DNA from: Gnetum montanum
Lineage: Eukaryota; Streptophyta; Gnetopsida; Gnetales; Gnetaceae
DNA length: 64,000 bases
Assembly (NCBI GenBank): GCA_015680685.1
Contig: MNCI01015870.1
Span: forward strand, 171,814 to 235,813
Direction of reading: 5' to 3'
Position 1 is the first letter of the stretch, and each line of letters starts with the position of its first letter. The position numbers and the translations under genes were made by a program. The notes beneath the pieces are model-generated. The model ran no database searches and was not told the origin of the DNA. It worked only from the letters and a program-made list of their open reading frames with translations. Positions 48,470 through 61,477 of the stretch are shown piece after piece.

Positions 48470-48960
48470 CTAATTGACTATGCTTGACTACACTCTAGAC
48501 TAGGGGAGAGTGTAGTCCAACACTTAGAAAAAGTTTTGCAAAATTTGGCTTCTAGTTAACTATGCTTGACTACACTCTAGGGAAGTGGAGAACATAGTAT
48601 TAATAGATAGAAGAAATTTGCAAAAAGCTAGGCATTGATGCTATCTATGCTTGGATATGCTCCAAGGTAGTGGAGAGCATAGTATTAACACTTAGAAAAA
48701 ATTTTGCAAAAATTGAGCCTCCATGTTGACTATACTTGACTATGCTCTAGGACAGTGGAGAGTGTAGTCTAAGCACTTAGAAAAAATTGTGAAACTAGCC
48801 ATTTGTATTGACTATGCTCTCTACTAAGCTGACTATGCTCTAGAGTAATGGATAGTGTAGTCCCAACCCTTAGAAAAATTTGCAAAAAATGTATCTTAGC
48901 ATTGACTATGCTCTACTACACTTTGGGACAATGGAGAGTGTAGTTTGGACACTTAGAAAA
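48470..48960. repeat. U3 tandem dyad repeats of LTR B
   Basis: About five units of ttgactatgcttgactacac ... agtggagagtgtagtc plus a cttagaaaaa tail, in register with LTR A. Confidence 0.8.
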
Positions 48961-49030
48961 ATTTTCTTTGTGCTGACACTTAGAAAAATTTGTAGTCAAG
49001 ATGATATAGTCCAAATTTGGTGGTGTTTCA

Positions 49031-49046
49031 TTGGTCCCTCTTTATT
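49031..49046 (-). promoter_or_regulatory. Polypurine tract of element 3
   Basis: Minus strand AATAAAGAGGGACCAA directly before TGAAAC. Confidence 0.6.
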
Positions 49047-51069
49047 GATGACTAGAGTAGTGGCCTGAGAGACATCAACAAAGAATAACAAAACACCACA
49101 GCAGGCTTGGCACAAACATCACCTATCAGTACCTGATTGGATGTCATTGTATGATGCTCACAAGTGCTATGGATAATGGTATGTTGGGAGTAATAAGTGT
49201 AGGGAATGTGCTGGGGATAACAAGAGAGGTAAAATGCAAATAGGGTGTCATGATATAACATGCGAAGTTAGCACAACTGACGGTGACCATGGAACTAGGG
49301 TGGCTTACCATTGAAATGTTGATCTCTCATTGGAATGCTCATGAGAGAGTTAGCATCCATGGGACTAGAATGGCTTGCCCTTGAAATGTCGGCCTCTCGT
49401 CAGAATTCTCATGAGAGAGTTAATGTGGATTCAAGGTTGGATCAATTGTGAAATTGAAGCTCTACTAATTTTCTTGGGGATATGTTTTTTCCTGTCCTCT
49501 TTTTTTTTTTTTGTTTTTGCTTATTTTTTTGCTATTGCAAGGGGAACCTGCTTTGGGTTCTACACATTGCTAACTCTGAGATTCTTTCCATTAGGTGAAT
49601 TGTGTGCCACCTAATGGATTTTGCTTTAATGCAGCCATGTCACATATATAGGATAGGCATTTCCTCCCTAGGATTACTTTTGTTACATCTACCTAGGTTT
49701 TCATCAACCAAAAAAGGCTTTCCATAGGATGACTTGTGTTGCGTCCACCTTGGGTTCTATGGTTAACTTAAAGGGGATGCCATGTGCATTAGAGGGGTTT
49801 TCAAGCTTGATTATGTAGGGGAATGAAAGTCTATTTGGGGATGTGAGTAAGCTATAACGAGGTAATAGGGGTGCATGCTCTTGAAAGGCTTAACTAGTCC
49901 AATCATATAGATTAGAGTAATGTGGTGACTTGGAATTGTGATGAGATGCATATTTGCACAACAACCTTGGGTGTCATCCTACAAAAAAAACTCAGAGAAG
50001 ATAAGAAAAACACACATCACATAATGCAGATAAAATGTCAAGTGTCAAGATGCTACAAATTCTCCAAAGGCTAAACCAGTTACAAGTGTTTGGAATGCCA
50101 GTAAAAGTGCTAGGGGAAATAATGTTGCAAATGCTCTAAAGACTGAACCGATGGAAAGTGTCCAAAAAATCAACAAAATGGCAAGGGGTGATCATGCTGC
50201 AAGGCCTCCAAAGGCCATCTTGATGATAGTATCTCAAGAAAAACTAGCAAAATGCCCAAGGATGATAATGTTGCAAGTGCTCCAAAGGTTGCCTCGATGA
50301 AAGGAGCTCAAAAAACTAGCGAAATGCCTAAAGAATTATAATACTTTGAGTGTTCTGAAGGATGAAACAATGATAGAAGCTCCAAAATATTAACAAAATG
50401 CTTGGTGGGTGATAATTCCACAAATGCTCCAAAGGCTGCACTGATGGTAGGAGCTCCATTCTAGGATTGCAGTATCCCCACCTTGCCCATGAGGTGTAGA
50501 TAAGAGAGGGGGAAGTTAGAAGTATTCTCACTTGCTTTCTTGCAGAACTATGCATGGTGGAATGTGTACCTAGTTTAAGGTCTTGGAAGACCACATGCTT
50601 TACTAGTTTAAGGTCCTAGCATATTTTGAATCGAGTTTAAGATACTAGAAGACCATGGTGTGATAGTTTATAATCTTATTAGAACGCTCTCTACCAATCT
50701 AACATCATAGTGGATGTGTTGTTGTGCTAGTTTAATGTCATGACCCAAAGAAGAGCAGTGCTAGTTTAGCATCATGGTGAATGGTCTATGCTAGTTTAAC
50801 TTCATAGTAGAAACTCTATGCTAGTTTAACATCATAGCAGATGAGTGTTGTTTCTATGCTAGTTTAATATCATAGTGGATGATCTTTACTAGTTTATTGT
50901 TGTAGCAAACTTGCTATGCTAGTTTATAGTAATGGTAGGCTATCTATGCCAATTTATAGTCATAGTGGACTATCTATGCCATTTTATAGCCATAGTAGAC
51001 TAACTATGCCAGTTTATAGTCATAGCGGACTTGTGCTTACCTTGCTTTGTTGATATGCAACATTGCATG
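49047..51069 (-). other. 3' untranslated region of element 3 with gctagtttaa repeats
   Basis: Counterpart of 22,139-23,934. No coding motif. A 40-50-bp repeat array (ctatgctagtttaacatcat and variants) lies at about 50,560-51,030. Confidence 0.6.
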
Positions 51070-54000
51070 CTAGGCATAGTAAGGCTTTAGGTATGAATGA
51101 TTCATTGGCTTGGAAAACTCATTTCCATCATGATTAGCAAGCTTAAATGCTCTATTTTTGTAAGCCTTAGTGACCAAGAAAGGCCCCTCCTAGTTGGCTG
51201 AGAATGTTTTTGTGGGTTCACAAATGGCCTTGAGGACTAGGCCCCCTTTCTTAATTACGTGTTATTGTTGGTTGTGATGATGCTTTTGTTGTTGGTTTTC
51301 TTGGTACCATTGAATGTGATCAAGTGTCTACAGGCACTTCTCCTCTACTAAGTTTAGGTCTATAGTTTTGAACTCATTATTCTGAGCTTTGTTGATGAAT
51401 TTTAAGAGGATCACCTAAAGCAATGGAACTTGCAATTTGAGAGGAAAAATTGCTTTAGACTGATAAACTAAGCTGTAAGGCGTCTTACCTATCACCATTT
51501 AGCATGTTGTGTAGTAGGTCCAAAGTGTGTAGACTACTTTCTCATGCCATCATCATTTGCTATTACTTAGCATCTTCTTGAGAAGGTTGACGATGAATTT
51601 GTTAGTGGCCTCTGCTTGGCCATTTGCCTAAGGAGAAGGAATATTTGATACCAAAGTGTTCACAAAAGGATTTAGTTTTGACACTGCTAAATTATGGCCC
51701 GTTTTTTGTTAGTATGGTCATGGGTAAACCAAAATAGGTCACTATATTATCAAGCATGAATTTTCAAACCTACTATGATTTTGTCTTTCTAAGGGGAATA
51801 GCCTCAACCCATTTGGTAAAATACTTAGTTGCAATTATTATGAAGTTATGCCTTGTAGAAGACTCAAGCATTATGGGTCCAATGATGTCCAAGCTCCAAT
51901 GTTGGAATAGCCATGTGATTTACATTGTGTATAGTTTAGTCAATGGCACATGCATTAGGTTGCCATGCCATTGATAGATGTTGCACGTTTTGACCTTGGA
52001 GATGCAATCACACTCCATGTAAGGCCAATAGTAGCCTAATTTCTTGATTTTCATCACAATTACCCTAGGTGCTCTGTGACCTCTGCATAGTCCCTCATGG
52101 ACTCATTCAATGATTCTTTGTGCTTCACTTTTCTTACACAAGTTAGTAATATGTCATCGTAGGATCTACAACATAGTGTGGTATCACCCACAATGATGTA
52201 CTACTATGATCGTTTACATATTGTGTTATTTTGGGTAGTAGTTAGATGTTGTGGAGGCTTATAGAAGGTACGACTTGATATCATCATATCATTCTCCTGC
52301 ATGGATCATGCTAACTATGGCTATGGATGGAATATCCATGATTTGCATAATAGGCACAATGCAATCTGTCACTAAGGTGGACAATGTGTGGAACATGTTA
52401 GGTGTGATGCTTAAGGGAAATGTTGCTAGTGCATTGTCTATAGTGTTTTTCTTCCAAGGAATATATTGGACATCGGTAGTTACAAAACATTGAAGCAAGT
52501 GCTTTGCCAAGTCATAGTAAGACCATAATGTTGGGCCTTACAGGAGTAAACCTTTGTTACCTAGTTAATTACTAATTATGAGTCTCCTAGGATCACTATG
52601 TTTTGGATCTCTAGGTTGCATGCTACAAGGATACCCCAGTAGATACCTTTGTGCTCCACCACGTTATTAGTACAAGGAAATGTAAAATGGTATGCAAAGG
52701 ATTAGATCTCTTTGGAAGGAAATGTGATAATAGTAGTAGCACTATCCCCTTTGGAGGTTGAAGCTTCATTAAACTATAGGAGTACCTCATAGTTGTCAGG
52801 CACTTGACTAATGCTATTAACATGCTCATCTAGGAATTTGGATCTATAGTTTCTTGATCATTGATGGGTGAAGTCATGAGTTGTGTGGCTATAACTTGAC
52901 CTTTGGTTTATGCTTGAGCAACATAATCTAGGTAAAACTCCACCATTATTACTTTCCACCATGCGATACGACTGCTTTTGTAGATGTTCATTGTCATTGC
53001 TCAAAGTACGTTATTTTTGTAGATGATGTTAACCTGACTATGCAAAAGGTAATGCCTTCATTTATTTAGTGAGAAGAATAAGATGAGATAATGCTTTTCC
53101 ACATTGTTATATTTTGCTTCATGGTCTACTAATGCATGACTTAAGTAGTAAACTGTGACCTCTATGCCATCATCTCACTTTTAACAAAGTAGAGAAGCGA
53201 TGGATGTGTTAGAAGTGGTAAGGTAGATATAAAAAGGTTTATCACGTTGTGGAGGGTGAAGCATAGGAAGTTGTGCCAGCTCATTATTAAGCTTGTTAAA
53301 TTATTGTTGGCATTGAGTTGTCCACTTGAAGTGGGCTCCTTTCTTAAGCAGATGGTGCATTAATTGTAACTTATCAATTAACCATGTGATAAACCTATAT
53401 ATAAATTACAATCTACCTTATAACCTTTGTATCTCCCTAAGTTTAGTTGACTATGCTAGGTTGGTTATGGCCTTAACCTTATTAGGGTCTACATGTATGC
53501 CTACTTTGAAGACTACAAAATTGAGAATTTGACTTATTTTGATGTCAAAAAAACACTTCTTGGGGTTCAACCTAAGATCATATTTTAAGTAATGTTTAAG
53601 CCCTAGATCTAGATCATTTGCATAGTTGTGAGCCACTTTGGACTTAACTGCAATGTCATTGATATAATTGTTTAGAAAACTTAGCATATAATTGCTAAAG
53701 ATGTATGTCATTACATGTTGGCATGTTCCTCTTGCATTCTTAAGTCTGAAAGGCATCATGGTGTAACAAAACGTACCCCAAGAGTTTATGAAGGTTATGT
53801 TGAGTTCATGCTTAATGTTGATCCTGATATGATTGTAGCCCAAGAACCTATCCATAAGGAGAACAAGACATGTCTAGTTGTGGTATTGACCAGTTGATTA
53901 ATACTGGGTAATGGGAAGTCATCTTTGATGGTTTCCTTGTTTAGGTCATAGAATTCTATGTAAATGCATATACTTCCATTATTCTTGGGCATAATTATGA

Positions 54001-54514
54001 TGTTGGAGACCCAATCTACATAGTCAATAGCCCAAATGAAACTAGCTTTGTAAAGCTAGGTGATTTCATCATAGACTACCAATGCCACCTTGGGCCTAAC
54101 CTTCTGTGCTTTCTATTTCATTGGCTTAATGTAGGGATCAAGGATAATGTTATGTTGGACTAGACAAGGATCTAGGCCTATCATGTCTTCATATGACCAT
54201 GTGAATACCTTAATGTTATCATTAAGCACTTTGGTGATGTCTTGGGCATGTTGGGGCTCTAGCAAGGAACTAAGCTTTAATGCTTTTGCCTCACTATTAG
54301 GTGTAGCCATAGGGAGCTCAATGAGGGGATCCTTTATGACATCCCTTGCCTCTAGATCAAGAGCCTTAACAAGATGGTTGGGATAGTCTAGTGGTGCCTC
54401 TATGGATTTTATGTATTAGGCATAGGTTGTAGGCTCAAGGTCTATGCATTGCTTTAGATCACCATGGGGCTTGGTGAGGACTAGAGGTGAGTGAAGATGC
54501 TCATGTATAACCAT
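51070..54514 (-). pseudogene. pol B: uninterrupted but decayed RT-RNase H-integrase
   Basis: Starts at an ATG at 54,514 (MVIHEHLHSPLVLTKPHGD) and ends KPYYA-stop at 51,070. The RT entry reads FTWSYEDMIGLDPCLVQHN. Then come MPKNNGSICIYIEFYDLNKE and DDFPLPSINQLV. The palm is FCYTMMPFRLKNARGTCQ, with YIND at 53,655-53,666 in place of YVDD. KKCFFDIKISQIL and VDPNKVKAI follow. Integrase shows KTCNIYQWHGNLMHVP, HWSLDIIGPI (first Asp kept) and FTKWVEA near 52,010-51,800. It has frequent stops. It has no Athila insertion and so supplies the empty site for the one in pol A. The RT is separate from gag-pro and has its own start. Confidence 0.87.
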
Positions 54515-56844
54515 GTTGTACTCTTGTGAAATCCTACAACATCAACTAGAAAAATGTCAAGTGACACCTAACTTAATGAATTTAATATGCACAAAATAAA
54601 AGAAAGCAATGAAATAAAATTGTGCCTAAGCATGCACATGGGATGTTAGAGAAAGTAAGCATGTTTGTGCTAGTTTTAGGCCTCGATAGGTCATGTGTGC
54701 TAGTTTTAGGTCTTAGTGGATTGTGGTGTGCTAGTTTTAGGTCTTGGAAAACCATGGATGCATCAAATGTATCATTTTAGGCAAGGCTAGTTGGACTTTG
54801 GAAGTGGAATTGGAGTAGGCATTCACTGGTCAGCAAGAAAAATTAAATTTTTCTGGGTCTAGGTGACTACACTCTTATCCAACTACGCTCTCCATTACAA
54901 AATCAGTGTTGACCATAGTCCTAGGGTTGGTAAGTCATTAAATGACACCAGGAGGGTATATAGGTGCATTTTACCATGGGTAAGTTGTCATTTTAAAACT
55001 TGCAAAATGGGAAGTTAAAAGCATATTCTTGACATTTGTGCTACATTCTACTAGTGGAGAGCATAGTTGGAGCAAGTTGACATGCTGAAGTGGATGCCTG
55101 CACCTAGGACCTGTGAATGTGGATGAGGGAGACTGAGCACTGGGTTGTCTGCCATAGGAACATGTAGAGGAAAGGAGATTGTCGATGTATTTTACCCCAA
55201 CTATGCTCTCCCCTTTACTATTTTTCCTTACCTCTTTTTCCTACACTTGAGGGTTTGGGGACTACACTTTTTTGGCACCCTACCATGGTAGGGTTCATCA
55301 TTTCCATGGGTAGTTTCAGCCATCATGGGTAGTGAGGGAATGTGTGGTAGGGAGGATTTATGGTGAGGAGGGTTTTGCTTATGGGATGTGGGTGTTCTTG
55401 CATGGGCCATGAGGAGGCTATAGGTTGCATCTTACAGCACAGTGGGAGGAAACAAATGGCTATTATTGGGCATGGTGTAGCCTCAGGGGGCCATGCGTGG
55501 GGGTTGTAGTGTTGGTGTAGGGTTGGATTGTTGTAGGGTTTTCTAGGGACATGAGGGTTTGTACTATGGTTGTTTTGACAAAATTTTTCAATTTTTGCAA
55601 CATGGGCAAGGTAGGGATTGGAGTTTGGCAATGGATAGGGGTTGCCACCTATGAGGTAGGTGGAACCACAAGGTTTTGTGAATTTTTTTATACTTTTCTT
55701 AAAACACCTTAAGGGTGGGGTAGGGGGCTACGCATGTTAGGGGTCGTAAGGACCATGGGTTAACTGCACCCCATGGTGCAGCAAGGGTTGTGGGAGCATT
55801 GCATCCCGTAGCATGGCTATGTAGTCCATAGGGGCTAGGAGGGGGGGATCTCGACACCAAGGACACATTTCTACATTTTTCAATTTTTTTTCTAAAAAGA
55901 ATTTTTGAAATTGGGGGCTGTGATCAGGCCTAGTGTAGTGGTTCTGGTCATGGTTGGTGCCCAGCAACATGGATGCAAGGACTACAATCATGATTGGTGC
56001 TCAAAAATATGACTATAGGGTCCATGGTTTTGGTAGGTAGTTGATGCGTGCTTCTTTCCCTCTTTTTTTCTAGAGGGGTAGTGCTGATGTAGGGTGCAGG
56101 GTATGTAGGACATGGTGGGCAGTGGGCACAATGGTACATGAAACCATGGTAGGGCATGGTGTGTGGAGAGCATTGGGGTGGTGGCCCAAGCATCATTCCT
56201 ACTAGCCATAGCCAGGGATATGCTTTTGATGTCTTGGAGGTGTAGTTGATGCCAAGTGTTTGAGAAAATGGTGTGTACCATGAAAGTTAGTTTTTTTGGA
56301 CTATGCTCTATGGAGAGTGTAGTCGAGAGTTAGAAAATTTTACAACCTAGGAATATGCTCTCCACTTTTTGGAGTGTAGTTAGGATTCTCCTAGAGTTAG
56401 AAAAAGTCATCCTATTCCTAGACTATGCTCTCCACTAAGGTAGTCTAGAGTTAGAAAAAACTTGGCAACTTTTCAAACTATGCTATCTAGAGTTAGAAAA
56501 ATTTTGTAAAATTTTATAAATTACACATAATGCTAAAATTGCAAAATATAACAATGCTAAACCTATAATGATAAACCTATAGATAATAATGATGCTAAAC
56601 TAGCAAAAAATTACAAATTGTAATGATGCTAAACATGTAAAAGCATGTTATACCCTAGTGAGTACTAGGCATGTCAAACAGATGAGTTGACATCCTATAC
56701 TTGTAGGGCCCCAGGGGACGATTGTCAAATTTTTGCTAGTCTATGTTATATGATGTTAATTTTTCTAACTTAATTTAATAATTATGTCAAAATTTGCATC
56801 TATTTGTATATACTAACACTTTTCTTGTTGCTTAGTGATTGCAG
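54515..56844. other. Spacer B between pol B and antisense gene B
   Basis: Counterpart of spacer A: gctagttttaggtcttg repeats at 54.66-54.79, gactacactctt motifs at 54.86-55.05 and 56.3-56.5, and a GT-rich middle at 55.2-56.2 kb. The Pro/His-rich minus ORFs at 55.2-56.3 kb are the reverse of the GT-rich strand and are not conserved as reading frames in spacer A. An intron ends at 56,844 (gattgcag). Confidence 0.5.
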
Positions 56845-59111
56845 AGTCTTGTTGAAGCCTATCATGATCATTGTGGAGCTTGTGGGCATTTTGTGCTACA
56901 TGAGCAAGCCTATTTCTAACACACCTACATCAAATATGTGGGTGGGTCAATAGGTGATGTGGTTCCAGCCAAGGGCTCATGAGTTCCTAGAATTTATGCT
57001 GCAACACTTTAGTGTGATCATGTAGTCACACTTAGCTGTGGAGGTTGTTAGTGCCATCACGAAGACATTGTTGCCTAGGGCTTACCAAGACATCTTAAGG
57101 TTCATGTACAATGAGCCTACTGCTAATGATGATGGAGTAGGTAGTTTGGGTAGAGTCCTTAGGGATGCTCAGTAGCTATCTAGGATTTGGTGGATGATAG
57201 GGTTTAGTTGCTACAACAAGAGAAACACCCTCTTCATCGCACTACAAGCATGCACCTTGTTTCAGAACCCATCTAAAACCATCTATTGTGTTGGAGGGTA
57301 AGTGATCTTATGGCTTTCATAGTGTCTTTTTTCTATTCACTCATGCTAAGTGGTTAATGGATTATGCTTATTACCATATTTAGAGTTGATGAGGAGGACC
57401 TACATGATGAGGCAAATGCTCTAGCCTTGACTCATACTACCTTGGAGGTGTTCTCATCAAGCACAAATATTCAGGAAGTTGTGCTCGAGTAGGTGGGATT
57501 TGATATAGAGGCCTATCCTACTTAGTACCCAAGGACATATGAGTGGTGTCGGATCCACAACTGGCTGGATAAGGAGTGGGCTACTAGTGTGATTAACACT
57601 AAGGAGATGCTTGCATCACCACCTTGATCTCACACTCCATTTGTGCTACATATCCATTTATCATTTTAGCTCATATGCTTGCTCATGTATGCCTGTTAAC
57701 TTGCCTTTTCATGGTGTTAACATTATTTTTTATCTATTTCAATAGTAGTTTCTTCAGGTGAGGTGATAGTGGTCATCACAGGCCACATAGAGGACACCCT
57801 TATTATGAAGTATGACAATGTAGAGGGTGCATAGCATTGGTTGTGCCATAAGGCCTCAAATGCATTGAATACTAGGCTCACGCATGCAGGGTTAATGGAC
57901 CTATTCTTGGTCCTTAGCCCTAGTATCCCAGTGGCTAAAATGATAATCATCGTTAACTTCTTCAATAGTGATGTCAGATAGTTTTTCACCTGAGTGTGTA
58001 ATGTAAGGGTAGTGCTAGACCTCAACGAGGCCTTCATTGCTAACCTCCTTGGTCTCCCCATTGATGCCTTGTTGATTGTTGATAAGATTAGCAAGGAGGT
58101 AGATCATAGAGGGGAGATCAAGGACTAGTTGGGGACCACCTGATCTCACAAGGGTATCCCAATTAAAGATGCGCTTGTGCCTGAGGTTTGGAAGCTATAC
58201 CCTCTTTCCTGTGCATGTGCCTTTTTAAGGTTGCTCTCTCAAGGGAAAATCCTTAGGGTGGAGCAGGCACAGGTGATGAAAGAGTTGCTGCAGAAGGGTG
58301 TGAGATTCAACTAGGTAGCCTACATGGCCACTAGCTTTCATGTAGAGATGTCTTAGTTGTGGTTGAACCTCTAGGTGAGGTCTCACATTTACTTTGTGTT
58401 CTTTGTAGGGTATCTATGAAGGTTTGTAAAGCTATTGGTTGTACGTGATGGTGGGTAATGGGTTGTACAAGACTGTGAGTATCTCTCCAAGCCTTGGATC
58501 AAGCACATGTTCATGACCACTCACAATCAAGACCCCCTAGAGAATATTGATGAGTTGTTATCTGTAACAACTAAGTGTCCTATGGGGAAATCACATTACT
58601 CATGAAATAGCACAAGTGAGGGTCCTTTAGTTGGCACTAGGTATGTGAACAAGGTGGATCGTTACATTGCAAAAATGGTGGGACTATCTAAGGCTAAAAT
58701 CAAGAGGCCACATCCTATGGAGGAGGTTGCCCCTAAGGTTAAGAGGCTAAGCAGCAAGAAGATCCATCTTAGGCTTCAAAGCTTATGCATGGAGGTTGTA
58801 GGTTAGTATAACTTGTTAGATGCTTTAATTATATTAATATATGTTTATATTTTTACATTTTTTCATGTTATGCTAGTATGCTAATGTATGCTAATGTGTG
58901 TAAATTGTAGAAAACAAGAGAGAGAGCTATCAGAGTAGTAGTAGAAGCAATAGCAGAAGATGCACCTCCTTAAGCTAAGGAGTGTGAGGCTCATGTAGAT
59001 GAGCTACATGATGCAACAAAGATCCTCTAGTAGTTGGAGGAGGAGGGGTTGTTCTACCTTGATGGGGGTGATTTTGATTGCATATTTGATGGTGTGTAGC
59101 TGGGTGATCCT
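56845..59111 (+). pseudogene. Antisense accessory gene B, truncated by an insertion
   Basis: The nearest copy of gene A. Exon 1 after the acceptor at 56,844 keeps Gln at places where copy A has stops, for example MLQHFSVIM and PRAYQDILR. The main exon at 57.7-58.8 kb parallels 39.5-40.5 kb. The intron 58,802-58,910 is conserved. The gene breaks off at 59,111 within the GDFDCIFDGV region, where a plus-strand LTR starts. The remaining exons (as at 40.86-42.18 kb) are absent and may lie beyond the window on the far side of the inserted element. Confidence 0.65.
58802..58910 (+). other. Intron of antisense gene B
   Basis: Donor tag|gttagtataa, acceptor aaattgtag, in the same place as in copy A. 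Confidence 0.7.
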
Positions 59112-61450
59112 TAAAACACCACCAATTTTAGGATTCTGTAGTTCAATGGAAAATTTGTCTAAGTGTCAAAAATTGGGCATATTTTTTTAAGTCCAGTGCT
59201 ACACTTTGTAGCATAGACAATGTATCACCATTGAGTCCTATTTTCTGAAAAAATTTTCAAAGTGTCCTATTATGCTCCCAGTTTGCCTGGTATGCTCCTT
59301 GACATAGCTAGCATAGCACACACTTCCATGGCTAGTCTACACAAGTGTCAAGATAGAAGCGATCAAGGGTTGCTTGGGATGAACCAAATAGCTTGGCAAA
59401 TTTTCTATCTCTCAGGTTATCAAGCTTGCTATGCTACCCAGCGTACCCAACTTGACATATGTCCCAGTTGCCAATTTTCCCAAGTACTAAGCTAGAGTTT
59501 GTCAAGAGTGATCAAGATGGACGAAATAGTTTGGTAAATTTTCTATCTTTTGGGCTGCTACGCTCTACTAAGTTTCATAGTGTAGCAAGTGTGACCCATG
59601 TTTTGGTGCCCAATTTTTCCTAAGTGTTGGACAAGGATCTAACAAGCTAGTTTGACATGGAAGATTCATTTGGCACATTTATTGGCTTTTGAGGCTACCT
59701 ATCCTACTATACCCAAAGTGTAGCCAGCTTATCATGGAGGAAGATAACATATTTCATTGAAATTTATCAAAGTGTCCTTACTACACTCTACTATGCTTTG
59801 TAGTGTAGCCAACATAACTAGTGTTGCAAATCAAAATTTTGCAAAATTTCACTAAGTGTTGTGCTACGCTCTAAAGCATAGCTAGCTTAACACTAGGAAA
59901 ATTCCTCCAACAACCTCCAAAGGCTTATAGAACTCAGCATCAACCTTCATCTTAGCTTTGGTATCCCTTTAGTGGCCAAGATTAGTCGTTCACATTTCTT
60001 TTGAACCCCCTGTTGATCCCTAAAATTGTCCCTATGCTTGGCCCTACTTAAAAGAGGAGGAATACGTAGTCTTAGAGTGTAGTCTCCAAGTTGCATTATT
60101 TTGACACTGTCTGTAGGTACATTGTAGTCTCTCAAGACTCTAGCACATGTAGTCCAGGTAGTGTGGTTACAGTTTGGCAATCTCTAGGTACCTATTGCTA
60201 TCTTTTAGAGCATAACACTCTGCTACTCTCATGAGAGCGTAACATGTCAACATAACCCTATCTATGCTCATGCCATGTGGCACTTGATTTGAATTTCACA
60301 CTAAACCTAGCTTTATAAAAACCTTGACATTCAACATTTTAGGGCTTGGAAAATCAGAAGAGCATAGAGCATAGAGCTTTTGAGCATTCTTAGCATCCTC
60401 GTCACTCCTGCATCTGAGCATTCGAGCTTCATACCTTGGCAAGTATTGTGATGCAGTCTATCATTGCACCAGTAGAATGTGATGAAAACCAACCTAGTAG
60501 GTTTAGCCATTCTTGTAGCTACTAACTCTACATCCCAGACATCCCAAAGACTATGATTTCACTACTACACTACCACTATGCTTGCCTGATGCATCATACC
60601 ACTCTCACGTTATGTTCAAGCAAAAGTTATGCTCCCCAATTTTGGGGCAATGCATTTCTCTACTCTCAAGATTTTGTTTCATTTTTTTCTAATCATTTGA
60701 TTCTAATATTAAGCATAACTCTTTCATTTCTCTATTTTCAATACACATTTTCATGCTCATATCACTATATTTGGGCTAGGACCCTCTACTATGCTCTTTC
60801 TTGTTGTCCTGGTGCCCACACATAATTCTCCATAAACTTCTATTACAAATGGTTATTTTAACACCATGTAAGTCCCTATTTTATTGACCAAACCATTTAG
60901 GGGTCCTTTTTTTCATTTTCCCAGCACAACCCTCTCATGGATTTGGGGTTAGGTTGTACACCCATGGACCTCTCAGTGTTCTAGCCACCAACATTTTCAA
61001 ACATCATAGTTTTTGCACTAGAAGGAGGGCCTCCCATTCCTTCTATGTTCAAGGATACTCCCACATGCTTCTGCACCCCCATCACTAGCAATAATGTAAT
61101 GTAGATGTAACACCCTTATGGACCTACCATGATAGTAGCTAGATCATAGGCCAGCGTAGGAGTTTTCTGCATTTCGGTCAATGCAAATTGGTCCCAATTG
61201 TTAGTTCCCCTAGAATCCCATAGGACGAAAAGCCTAATTATGTCTATTATGTCAAGCTCTGAGTGTTCTATAGAGTGTAACAAATCCTAAGAGTGTAATA
61301 ATTCCTCAGAGTGTAGCAAGCTTAACACCAAAGATAGCCATTTTTGACATTTCTAGACTTAGTCATTTTGACCTATTTTTTATAATTTTTATACTTAGCT
61401 ATTTCTTTTAACATTTTTTGCACTTCAACATTTTTTGCCAGTATCTTCTT
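59112..61450 (+). mobile_element. LTR D, plus-strand Tat-like element
   Basis: The 5' end taaaacaccaccaattt at 59,112 aligns with the minus-strand LTR B start TGAAACACCACCAAATTT (TG now TA). The segments run in LTR order but on the plus strand: aagtgtc-gctacactttgtagc repeats (59.15-59.9 kb), a TATA box at 60,312, acattttagggcttgg (complement of the ccctaaaacatag block), ctctcagtgttctagccaccaacatttt near 60,980, and agagtgtaac-type repeats near 61,270. It is diverged from LTRs A and B. The 3' end is approximate and no primer site was recognised. Confidence 0.65.
60312..60321 (+). promoter_or_regulatory. LTR D TATA box
   Basis: tttataaaaa on the plus strand, aligned with the TATA box of LTR A in reverse complement. 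Confidence 0.5.
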
Positions 61451-61477
61451 TTTTCATGATTTTTCCTACATAGCAAT

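Larger units (their letters stand above)
46680..49030 (-). mobile_element. LTR B, shared by elements 2 and 3
   Basis: The minus-strand start TGAAACACCACC is at 49,030, next to a polypurine tract. The dyad array is at 48.96-48.47 kb, a decayed TATA (tattaatag) at 48,084, and gagcatagttggctc and gagagtgtagtct repeats toward gag at 46.87-46.79 kb, which have counterparts in LTR D near 61.27 kb. The gag-side boundary is approximate. It contains an assembly gap. Confidence 0.65.

Noticed and set aside
49076-49080. LTR boundary at ...atcaaca (TGTTG...CAACA termini) instead of TGAAAC...
   Set aside because: No purine tract precedes it, whereas a purine tract directly precedes TGAAAC, and LTR D begins with the TGAAAC-type end exactly at its insertion point.
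55228-56281. Overlapping Pro/His-rich minus-strand ORFs
   Set aside because: Complement of a GT-rich spacer. The frames are not kept in the paralogous spacer at 36.9-38.0 kb, and several overlap each other.
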